From: Azolla pinnata
Taxonomy: Eukaryota > Streptophyta > Polypodiopsida > Salviniales > Salviniaceae
DNA length: 23,282 nucleotides
Reading direction: 5' to 3'
NCBI GenBank assembly: GCA_037176905.1
Contig: JBBBWG010009102.1
Location: 1 to 23,282, forward strand
Shown here: positions 1 to 9,662 of the stretch, in pieces
Layout of the letters: every line of letters starts with the position of its first letter
How positions within the stretch are numbered: position 1 is the stretch's first letter
Translations under genes and position numbers: made by a program
The notes under the pieces: model-generated
Seen by the model: only the letters and a program-made list of their open reading frames with translations
What the model was told of the DNA's origin: nothing
The model's database searches: none

Positions 1-2172
1 ATTATAAAAATGGTTTTTATTCAGTACATGCAGATGATGCCAATTTGATCAATCAAGAGTCAAGACCCTATTTTTTTCGTAGCTAATATAAACGAATCCA
101 AATCTTAATATGAACCTCTTTTTTTATTCTAGCCTTGAAATTAGGATCATGGATGTCGAAGGTACATGGGCAATCTTCACGGTGAAAGATCAGAGATGAA
201 GAATTAATGGATAGGGCCACCTGCAGCATACCGAAATAAATTCCATTTGAGACAAATTAATCGATACAAAATCTGTTAGCCACATTGGGATCCGGTTTTA
301 TATATATTATGATCTAATTGAAGTGACGATCATGAGACTGAATGAAGTTGTCTGTAATTAGTTACATGCTTATTGATTCATTCTGTAGGATGAACTGCAA
401 TTTTCTCTACGAAAAGAGGTGTGATTCCTGATCATCCGCACATGTTGCTAAGTCAATGAAATCATACAATATACGAGTTGACAGCAATTCTTTATATAAT
501 TTGTTCCGGTGCCAAATCAGATCTACGTATTAAAATTTAGAATGGGCACTACCTGCAACTATATTATATAAATTATGTTGATCAACGCCCAAAATAAATC
601 CCATTAAACTTCCTCCGCAGCTCCTAAGATGTAAGTTCATTAACCAATGCCTCTATTGATCCCTATCAATCTAATCATATATTGGTAGTTAGATCTGAAT
701 GCTCTAGTTGCAGGACAGTCACTATTGCTCGACCTTGATAATTAATTTCTGCAACGCCAAACACTCTGAGTATTCGTTTACTAAGCGCATCACGACAATA
801 TATTTAGGAACTTTTAATCGAGCATTTATAGTGGGCTACATCATAGAGTCTTCTTATACATCGGATATTGATACAATGATTAATGCATGTCCATTTACTC
901 ATGATTTATAGTCCAATTACACCTATATATGTCCATGATTAACATGGGATGATCATTAATATTGATCATTATGCACATCATCAGTTCCTTCAACTCTCTT
1001 TATATGTCGGATTAAATTTAGAAGGAAGATCAATGACGGGGTAGCTGATCCCTGTAGACGTACCAAGCTACCAGACTGCATGATCAATTGGTCATTACTT
1101 ACAATGCAAAGCTCTGAAGAAGTTGGAATCCTTTGAAATTGTGAAAGAAATCCAATTAGAGTACTTAAAGGGAATCATTATATCACTAAAAAAAGAATCA
1201 CATCAATTGCAATGGCATGAATATACCTACTACACTTTCTATGTAAGCATTCCTTATACTCAACGCATAATAAGGGAGGAAAAATAGTTTGGAATCATAT
1301 AATGTCACCATGTTGATAGTGCTGTTTTTGGTCCGCTATAAGGGAACATTAACATTTATAGAACACAATCTCGCATGATCGGCCTCAAACTTGCATTGAG
1401 TGGTTGAATCGACATAGCAAGGAGTATAATTCCAAGCCATATATTGCCGCCTATAGACAAGCCGGCGTTTCTAGTTAATTATCACCTTTTGATCATATAA
1501 GTGAAAGCAAATTGCTTGTGATGATATTGGAAATTAGACCAGAAATTTATTATTGCTTAGAATATGTACAAGCTGATGATCTGTTTGACATGAACGTCAT
1601 CGTAGTTCTAGATTAAACAAATAGAATAACGAGTGGGAGGACAGCATTACATTGCTTTTGATTTGGATGAATATGGTAGGCATGGTGGTGATAACTGCAA
1701 GCTTCTGCAGGAAATCTGTACTCAAACTAATTATTCCAGCCAAATCAAGATTAAAATGGATACGTTGACGATCTTGGAAATAAGCAGCGCTACTGTTGGT
1801 TCTTTCTGTGGCATTACGAATTCTGTTGCGTGCCTATTTGAACACATACGGCTGGCGGACTGGTACGCAAATTAATAAAAGCTTCTACAAAAATAAATAC
1901 AAAGTGATCTGATTAAGTATACGTTGAATATCTGTTTACTTAACTTATAGACCGACCACATAATTATGGGAAGCACTGCACAGCATAAAAATTGTTTCAC
2001 TGTAGAATATAATGAGCTAGTTAATAATTAGTCCATAGTCCAATGTATGAGGTATATTGCGGTATTGTTTGAATATATTGTACCTACAATCGAGATGCAG
2101 ATTACTCTAGCAGCAGCTAAATAATGAATATGGGACAAACAGTATTCTAATTTCTGATATTAAAATTTGCAG
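1..2172. other. AT-rich spacer upstream of kinase relic A, no gene recognised
   Basis: This stretch is AT-rich and has short open frames only. I looked for the exons that should precede a kinase domain of this family (signal peptide, malectin-like GFxSIDCG, GDPC, LRR NxLxGxIP, transmembrane exon) and found none on either strand. It may be an upstream intron, decayed ectodomain or ordinary spacer. A frame at 1633-1875 opens with GTG, not ATG, and resembles nothing I know. Confidence 0.6.
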
Positions 2173-4219
2173 AGTTTAAGTTAACCGACATCATCAATAT
2201 CTCGAATAATTTATCGGAGGAGGTTACAGATTGTAGTCAAGGTAGCTTTGGTCATCGTGTGTTCAAGGGCACCCTTGCGTCCGTGGCAGTTAAGGTTTTA
2301 CCTTCATCGGTAGGAGCGGAAGAATTTCGCAACGCGGTATAATTTCTTGATTACATGATGTGAAGGCTTATGCAGTGGATCAGTGAGATTATATTTTGAA
2401 GTCGTTCGTATAATTACATGGATCGATCATCGTCGATATATTAATTTTACTCCATCCGTTGGCTAATTCGATTCTGAATGTAGGTTAATCTGTTCTCTCG
2501 TGTTCGTCACGACAATCTGGTTACGTTTGTGGGCTTCTCTAATAACGAGCGCGGTCAGATGTTGGTTTACGAGTTCATGCCCAAGGGCTCCTTGCATGGT
2601 GCCCTTCATGGTAAGAGCCCGATTGCTCTTTTAATTAAGATCAGTACTTTTCTAATCCTGTGCTGATCTACCGTGAATGGTCTTGGCAAGATGATCAGAT
2701 TCACTAGTTTCCATAGATCAGGGTCACATAATAAAACCTATATTTCAGCCTGATCTTTTGATAATAGTGCATTAATCACTTCTCCTTCCAGGAAATTATC
2801 TCAGAGTCCCATATGCATCCAGATCAAATCCTGGAATTACGACAGTATGGCCTAGAGTGCTAACGTGGAGAGAGAGATTACAAATTGTGCTGGATGCTGC
2901 ACAAGGTAATTATTTATCAGAGTGTGTGGATCAGATTTTAATTAAGAGTCTTAATTAGAGTAGGGCATATTAATTATATTGTGCCTGGCGCAGTATATTT
3001 CCATCATCACCAATTCAACGAACTAATTACCTTAATACACGTCGTTAATTTATATTGCAGCGCTTCAATATCTGCATGCTAATCGTGTAGTTCACGGAGG
3101 CGTGAGCAGCTGGAACATTCTGTTAGCAGATGATCTGAGGGCAAAGCTGGCTGATTTCGGCTTGAATGATCTAGGACGCGGCAACCAATTAGCAGCCACA
3201 AGTTCGGATCACGGTTTAGCTGGATCAAACGTATTGGATCCAGAGAAAGACGTGGATCGTTGTATACTCTTTCCAATCAATTAAATTTCATTAAAGATCC
3301 TTTGATTCTGCTCAATTAAATTCAATCTAGATCTCTTCATCGACTCGATTACGGATGCCAATCGATAATTAGAAGATTGCCTTCATGATTTACTAGGCAT
3401 GCTAATTAAGCAATGTAATAATTGAACAGGCGTCCGAATGGTCGCTCGTCCATGGAGAAAGACATCTACGGATTCGGCATTGTTCTATTGGAAGTCATCT
3501 GTGGCAGACCAGCAGTGCAACCTGCAGATCATGAAGGCCACCAACAATTGCACCTTGTCGATTGGGTAATCAACCCATACTATACTAATTGCGAATAATT
3601 AAGTGGACTTGATCGATCACATGAATTAGGTTTAACGATAATCAATTAATATTACCAATTAATTATCACGTTTTAGAAAGAAAGAAATCAAGACACAAAC
3701 AAATAACACAAGAAAAAAGAAATAAAGAAAGATATATTAATGTCTTTTAAGACCAAAATTGGCCCGTAAGACAAAACGTACAACTGTACGATGTGTGCCC
3801 GATCATCCAAAGCACAAAAAATTAAGTATTGGCCAGTGAGATGTATAACAGTAGATTGTGTACCCAATCATCCAAAGTACAAAAATTGAAAAACAAAGAT
3901 AAATGATTTAACGGTAGTTCGGAAGAAATGGTGACATGATGATGATGTGTTTTAACGCTAATTATGTTGGCTTGCATGACAGGTGGTAAGCAAAAGCGGA
4001 GGACTGCCAGAAATCGTGGATCCCTGCCTCGCGGGTAATTACGATACCCCGTCCATGAACTTACTGTCGAAGATCGCCCTGGCATGCGTCAAACGTAGTG
4101 CGGCGGCTGGAGATCAACGCATAACTAGAGCGCCCAATATATTGATCATGACATGCGTGCGTGATGACATCCTCCGAGCTCACCATCTAGGTACTCATGT
4201 TGCTGCTGCGGCATCATGA
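2173..4219 (+). pseudogene. Gene A: receptor-like kinase domain only, catalytically dead (pseudokinase or pseudogene)
   Basis: Six exons are readable: 2173-2336, 2484-2610, 2792-2905, 3061-about 3256, 3430-3565 and 3983-4219 (stop TGA). They match the last six exons of gene B in order and in most phases. Visible in order: a weak glycine loop (QGSFGHRVFKG), the lysine motif VAVKVL, SRVRHDNLV, LVYEFMPKGSLHGAL, LQYLHA, a catalytic loop VVHGGVSSWNIL, LADFGL, LDPE, DIYGFGIVLLEVICGRP and a C-lobe end. HRDxK has become HGGxS, so the catalytic Asp is gone. The alpha-C Glu that pairs with Lys is Ala (FRNAV against FLTEV in B). Exons 2173-2905 join in frame into 3061, but no GT near 3250 gives the phase needed by the exon at 3430, which suggests a frameshift. 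No ectodomain lies within 2.1 kb upstream. It could be an expressed pseudokinase, but decay is likelier. Confidence 0.8.
3767..3890 (+). repeat. Degenerate tandem duplication in the last intron of A
   Basis: Two imperfect copies of a roughly 60-70 bp unit lie in tandem, each ending in the shared motif ATCATCCAAAG(C/T)ACAAAAA (near 3804 and 3867). They sit in the intron 3566-3982 and have no coding appearance. Confidence 0.6.
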
Positions 4220-4590
4220 TCATCAAATCATCAGTATCATGCTACTACTAGCAGTTCGTATTCAAGAAATATTGCGCCGCAGCTACAAGAATCTATGCAC
4301 ATGGATCAATTACAATATTGTGTGATTACTATGTTGCTTTCATGGCGCAGTAGCAAAGATAGCCAGATCTAATTGGAAGTTGTGTATCCATGCTCATCTA
4401 TACATACAGATCATAAAATACTGTATGTAATTAACCGTTGCTTACGACATGATTTCCAGCGACATTGACAGCGCATACATCATGCATACATAGATTTGCA
4501 CTGTAGAAACTTTAAACACACAATGCAAATAAATTGCAATTAATCACATGATAAAGAATCGGTCGGCCTGGCCATGGCTGCAGCATTCCG
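3955..4590 (+). repeat. Duplicated block, left copy, part 1: last exon of A plus 3' flank
   Basis: Similar in order and sequence to 17398-17985. Shared landmarks include the last kinase exon, the phrase AAGAAATATTGCGC (4264 and 17719), ATACATACAGATCATAAA (about 4402 and 17812) and TGCAAATAAATTGC (4523 and 17929). Homology stops near 4585, where this copy has about 1.2 kb of extra DNA that the right copy lacks. The conserved non-coding part after 4219 is probably the old 3' UTR and terminator region; I see no certain polyadenylation signal. Confidence 0.8.
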
Positions 4591-5785
4591 AATGTACTTA
4601 TTTTTTACTACAATTATACACATTAACCATTGTAGTTTATTGATCCATGATTTGACCATTAGCGCCGTGGATTTCCAAATGCATACAAAATCTGCTCGTC
4701 TACAACATTATAGACCCATATATGATGCATCATAATTTGGAATCATGATCGTGTGTTAAGATTGATATTCTTACCATGGATCAGCGCCGTACGTATAGGA
4801 TTGTTGACAAATTGCACGCAAATGTCAATAACGTTGTGGACCATAGTTGATGGAGTTAGGGCTTTTGTAGGATGGGGCTATGGTTTTAGGGTTTCTCTAG
4901 GAGTTGAAAGGCCATAGCCGTAGAGCTTCTCTATAGGTTTTATTAGTTAGAAGTTAGAATGCCATAAGCCTATTAGTTAGAAGTTAGAATGCCATAAGCC
5001 TATTAGTTAGAAGTTAGAATGCCATAAGCCTATTAGTTAGAAGTTAGAATGTCATCAGCCTATCATATAATTATTAAATTAATAGCACCTTATGATCATA
5101 ATACTTATAAATAGACGAGTGAAGAAAGAGGAAGACAGTTTTTGTGAATCCTATTCTATAGTTTAATCCTTTTGGGTGAGAGTGTAGGTCGAGGCCCACA
5201 TCATCACCAGATTCTTCCCTAATCCATCCTATTAGGGATTCTAGAACGACTCTGTATTGGCAATCCGGGGGAGGATTCAACAGCGACAGAGCTCGACGCT
5301 GGTAGTGCGCATTCAGCCGGTGGGATCTCTTCATCGAGCTGCATCAATAGTGCTCGGTCAATGTCAATATATTTGAGTCCTCATTCTTGAATTGATCACT
5401 TCTGATTGAATGCAGGTCAATATTCGATATGCACACATTCTATCGTTAGTTTATGGAAACCAGAGCTGCAGCTGCCAAGAGAAGGTGGCAAAATATAAAA
5501 CGATAAGCATCCAGATCTATGACATATTGCCATATCATGATGAATCCATGGTCGAAGAAAAGCACCAACTTCAAAGTAGATTGATTATTTGTGTCGTGAG
5601 AGAATTCGACACTAGCGTAATCTCCATTCAATATGGTGTTGATCAAGACTATATTCGGTCATAAAATAGTCATCAATTGTAGGAAAGGATAATTTAGGCT
5701 GTTTGGTGCATCTAGCACTGTAGCACTCGGGACAATGTTCCCTAATTAGCAATCAGCTGATCGGTAAGAATGATAAGGATTAGAG
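4591..5785. mobile_element. Insertion or retained segment absent from the paralogous block; LTR-like piece
   Basis: In the right copy the two flanks of this segment are joined directly near 17980, so about 1.2 kb was either inserted here or lost there. Inside are four 30-bp repeats, then TATAAATAG at 5107 followed by a stretch rather like a retrotransposon leader (5110-5340). A Copia-type solo LTR is one reading. Against it, I could not define TG...CA ends, a target-site duplication, or a tRNA-Met primer-binding site. Near 5694-5740 is a motif (GCTGTTTGGTGCATC, then TAGCACTGTAGCAC) of the sort found at ends of small DNA transposons. No coding gene is recognisable. Confidence 0.4.
4941..5060 (+). 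repeat. 30-bp tandem repeat, four copies
   Basis: Units start at 4941, 4971, 5001 and 5031. Each begins TATTAGTTAGAAGTTAGAAT; the first three are identical and the fourth differs at two bases near its end. There are no spacers, so it is a minisatellite. It ends about 50 bp before a TATAAATAG motif, so it could act as upstream promoter repeats of a decayed LTR, which is inference. Confidence 0.9.
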
Positions 5786-6758
5786 TACTACTTAGGTTGG
5801 AGAGAAATAAATCAAGCACATCAAGACTTATATGTATGTCCTGTATTGAGTAACAAGGCATAGATTTCTGATGTAGTTCAAATTGTAGCCTTTTATAGAC
5901 AGAGTTAATTAGAAAGGTGCCAAGTCAATAAATAAACTACTAAATAATAAAAAACTAGAAGCTGAAAAACAGGTAACCTGCAGTTGAGTAAGGTCATGAC
6001 TTTAATAAGTTTAAGGCAGGAACTTGGTTAGAATGTAACAACTAACCTTTAACTTCTAAGAAGAGCTGGCAATCAATACGGCTTTTGCCAGCAGAAGTGG
6101 GCGAATTTGTTACAGAATAATTCAATTTATAATTCAAGCGATGACTAGCTGCTGAAGTTTAGGCGATCAGGCAGCTGCACGTTGACCTCCATATACACCA
6201 TCCGGCCTGTGATATTACAAAAGATGCTTGTTGTATGACGACGTGCTTTGCGACCAAGCTTACTAATCCAATATTAAGGAATGTCAAAATGTAAGCTGGC
6301 ATCTAAGCTGAAGACGTGGGGGTCGGGCTAAGGTGCAGGTTCGACCTTTAAGGAAGTGGAGGACGACACGGAATTTTTTATCAACTTTGATCCGATCTGG
6401 CAGCACGCAAAGACATTAAATATGGAGCAATTCGTTGACATCGATGGTGGATCAGAATAAATGTTTTTCTCGTCGGATTAACTTAGGCCGACCTAATTCG
6501 GATCATTTAGCAGGTTGTATCACGCTTACTTACATATAACTGTCATCAGATCAGGATGGGCACTAAGCTGCTGCAAATCCACAACCGGCGGCCAAACACA
6601 CAAAATATTCATACACACCCAGTAATTCTCATGATCTAATTCGTGGGCTGCAGCCACAATCATCTCGATGACAATATCGATCATCCAAACTTTATAGCTT
6701 CCCAGTGTACTGATCATCAACGCCTGCACCAAAGAGCTACATGCAGGATTGCATCAGG
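5786..6758 (+). repeat. Duplicated block, left copy, part 2: upstream region of relic C-prime
   Basis: Co-linear with 17985-18978 upstream of gene C, with small indels and substitutions throughout. Examples are TAACCTGCAGTTGAGTAAGG (about 5974 and 18203), GCTTTGCGACCAAGCTTACT (about 6245 and 18465) and CAACCGGCGGCCAAACACAC (about 6580 and 18789). This is the ancestral promoter and 5' region of C. It also contains the decayed version of a minus-strand open frame that is still open in the right copy (18354-18632). Confidence 0.85.
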
Positions 6759-7480
6759 ATGGCGGTGCAACCCACCCACCACTCTCCTAATTCACGACTT
6801 ATCGCTTTGGTAATATTGATGGTAATCTCACCGGCCAGCGCTTCATTGTAACATCAGTGGCTCAACAAGCATGTCAGTTTTGTTCCTTTTTATAATTTGC
6901 AAGTCATCTAGTTAATTTGTTGGCGCATTTAGGTTAATCAATAGGCATATTGCAGTGATAATTCGCCTCTCGAATAATAGGATGTAGTCAATTGCCCTAG
7001 ATCAATATGGAATCACGATTGTATCATTGCCATTGCAGAAATTGCGGTGCACTGTGATCATGATCAGGAATAATATTGCGGTGATTCCCCTCTGAAATAA
7101 ATAGGATCTAGTGAATTGCCCAAGATCAATTTGAATCACAATTATAGTGCCATTGAAATGATCGCCACTGGAATAGATAGGATCTGAATTGCCAAATTCA
7201 ATATGAATCACAATAATATGTATTGCCATTGAAATCACGGAGCAGTATTCGAGCCTCCGCTCCTTCCCCTCCGTTAGTAGTTTCAAGGCTCTGAGCCAGA
7301 GCAAGTTCTGCTACAACCTCCCTGCCACAGCCGACAACTATTACCTCATCTGTGCTTTGTTTTGGTACGATCTGGTCGCAACGAGCAGTGGGCAGATCAG
7401 GTTCCGCGTCATTGTCGACGCGTACCCCGGTGTCGGGATTGTCAATATTGACTTGCCACAGAAGAACCCGTGGTTCGAGG
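6759..7480 (+). pseudogene. C-prime: broken 5' copy of malectin-like receptor kinase gene C
   Basis: The start codon at 6759 and the signal-peptide exon match gene C exon 1, but one base is missing near 6828 (GTAATCTCACC against GTAATCTGCACC), giving a stop TAA at 6849 after 30 codons. The intron with its tandem array follows, shorter than in C (about three units). Exon 2 then resumes abruptly at about 7240 in the middle of the malectin domain (QYSSLRSFPSV, SKFCYNLPAT, NYYLI): the acceptor and the first 160 bp of exon 2, including the expected SIDCG, are deleted. One extra codon lies near 7444 (IVNIDLPQ against IVIDLPQ). Homology to C ends at about 7480 (PWFE); there are no malectin exon 3, LRR or kinase exons. 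It lies tail to tail with gene B. It is certainly non-functional as a receptor. Confidence 0.92.
6955..7240 (+). repeat. Short tandem array in relic intron 1 of C-prime
   Basis: About three imperfect units related to the roughly 120-bp array of gene C. They carry the shared phrases TGCACTGTGATCATGATCAG (7049), AATAGGATCTAGTGAATTGC and ATTGCCATTG. There are fewer copies than in C (about seven), so the array changed length after the duplication. Confidence 0.85.
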
Positions 7481-7837
7481 TTCAGGTGGATCAGAACAAA
7501 GAACTAGCTGAAAGACGGCGCCTCGAATGAATGGAACAGAAATCTAACAACTTGTGCATCAACAGAACATATGAATCCAGCCATGAATGATGCGCATATT
7601 GAACCAGCTTGACTTGCCGCTGTGTATCACGAGGGGTACAAGAAATTAACATTAATATTAATATTGTTATTATTGCTTAACATAACAGCATTAATTACAG
7701 GAATCTTCACAGAAGTAATGGTGAATTTTCGGATGTCACAAAGAGAGTGATATGGACTAATCCTCGTCAGAATTGGTTATTTGTGTTTCATATGGTTATC
7801 CACACACATTGGGAGTATTTTGGATCAATCTCAGTGT
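7481..7837. other. Spacer between convergent C-prime and B
   Basis: Right of the C-prime breakpoint the sequence no longer matches gene C. It must hold the 3' UTR and polyadenylation site of gene B on the minus strand, but I could not pin a signal. A short frame just after the breakpoint (7482-7531) is rich in charged residues and resembles nothing I can name. Confidence 0.5.
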
Positions 7838-9662
7838 TCATCTGGTGTAGAGATTAACAGTGGGACTAAGGAGTTGTTCTTCTGTAACTGTTTCTGTACG
7901 GCCATGGTTGCTTGTCTCCAATATCAGGGCTTCGCTAAGCTCATTGCAAACTTCATCCATGCTTGGCCGTTTCCGCCCCTCGTATTCAACGCATGCCATG
8001 GCAATCTCTGCCACTTTCCACACGGCTGAGTCGTTGTATTTATCACCAATGCCATGGAATAAAATTCTCTCTATGTCACCTCTCTGATAGTAATGCCTTG
8101 CCTGTAATGATACAAGTGAGGCTGGTTAGAATATCTTCACAGAAATCGGATCCGGCTGCTTATAAAAAGACCTTCATGACGCAATATTCATAATCGTAAT
8201 TACAAACTGATCATATATGATCAGGTTATAATTAGCTATAATAATCTGTTTGTACCCAATCGACAATGTGAACGGGCGCATTGCTTGGATCTTGGCCGGG
8301 GTCCCTGATGAATGGTTGTTGGCCACATAGAGCCTCCAAGATAACTACTCCAAAGCTATATACATCAACCTTCTCAGACGGTACGTATGTCGCTGCAAAC
8401 CTGGAATATTCAAGGTCAATGTTATCGAATAGAAATTCTAGAACTCGTTGTACTTCCTATCAGAGAATTCTATAACCGTTTAGCAATATAGTTTGAGATG
8501 ATGCATTAATGCTTCATGTCGCGGCAGTGAAAGTGTCTTCTAAGAACGAATTAGCGTTGAAGTATAAATATTGTCCAATGCATTCCCCAAATTATTGATA
8601 ATTTGTGAAGTAATTTCAGTATGTACTAATTATTGGCAGCATAGGATGAGAGGTAACACTGCGTACTCTGGATCCATATATCCTCGAGTAGCCATGAGGC
8701 TTGTTGCCAATTGACCAGCATTGGTGTCGTTGAAATTTTGCCTTGATATTCCGAAATCGGACATTTTCCCTTCCAAGGCTTCATCCATCAAAATATTGCT
8801 GCTCTTGACATCCATGTGGATGATTCTCGGGTTACAACTCCCATGCAGGTATGCCAAGCCTAATTAAAATTATCAAGTTTTGTTACGAAATGGCTGCCAT
8901 ATTACATCAGTAGATTTCATTCGATGGTTAAATTAGCAAAGCTAATTATGTTGATCTTTTCGCTAATATGCACTGCAAAATATGAAAGATTTGTGAATTG
9001 AAACTGCAAATGCTCTATGGAACCGTCACCTCGTGCTGCACCCAACAAGATCTGTAGTCTTTGGATCCAGGTCAACGGAGTTGGCAGCGGTGAGGAATTT
9101 CGACCTTATATTTTACGAGAAGAAAGACAAGATTAAAACCAGGAGCAGATCATGGACTAACTTCAGGGATTTTCTTTTCTTGGTAACTACTAACAACGAA
9201 TATATTGGTTGTAAGAAGTCTTACTGAACAAACAATCATACAGTGATCCGTTAGGCATATATTCATACACCAGGACCAGCTTTGGCTCAGTGCAATATCC
9301 CATCAATCGCACAAGATTCCGATGATGTACTCGCGACAGGATAGTTACCTGCAGTAAATGAATGAGAGAGAATTACAAGTCAAAATCACCACTTATTACT
9401 TTAGGGTTTCATTCAGGCTTGGGAATATTGCAGTTTTTCGGCACCTCAGTGAGGAATTGGCGCGTGCCTTGTTGCGACGCATTCGACAACACTTTGATGG
9501 CAACAGTTGTGCCATCTTTCAGAGTTCCCTCGTATACAATCCCGAAACCACCTCTGCCAAGGATCGTCGAGAAATTGCGAGTGGCTGCAACAATCTCTTG
9601 ATATGGGAAGTTCCTGGCCCCAGAAGGTTGTATTTCTATGCTATTTGATCTGTGCATCGGAT
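7838..9662 (-). other. Gene B exons 9-14: Ser/Thr-type kinase domain, non-RD
   Basis: Motifs in order: glycine loop [11 protein letters not shown] (643-653), VAIK with Lys664, alpha-C Glu680 (FLTEV), [20 protein letters not shown], catalytic loop [12 protein letters not shown] with Asp763 and Asn768, DFG at 781-783, activation-segment end [24 protein letters not shown] and KRPSMDEV. All residues needed for phosphotransfer are present. The Arg before the catalytic Asp is Met762, so the kinase is non-RD, a class that is not controlled by Arg-mediated activation-loop locking and is enriched among plant immune receptors. Exon 10 needs the donor at 9224 (A|GTAAGA) and exon 11 the acceptor at 9106-9105 to stay in frame. 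Confidence 0.92.

Noticed and set aside
1633..1875. 80-codon open frame upstream of gene A
   Set aside because: It starts with GTG, has no recognisable motif or splice context fitting a receptor ectodomain, and sits in AT-rich spacer.
4941..5060. Regular 30-bp repeats as a possible CRISPR array
   Set aside because: The repeats are head to tail with no spacers, and the DNA is clearly from a plant nucleus.
5410..5664. 84-codon open frame in the extra segment
   Set aside because: It starts within a CAG/ATG context by chance, has no recognisable domain, and the overlapping minus-strand frame is equally open.
6340..6360. GGTTCGACC as a tRNA or SINE B box (also near 18555)
   Set aside because: There is no matching A box or cloverleaf on either strand, and it lies in the duplicated upstream region of gene C.
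7002..7304. 100-codon minus-strand open frame
   Set aside because: It covers the short array and the remnant malectin exon of C-prime on the wrong strand.
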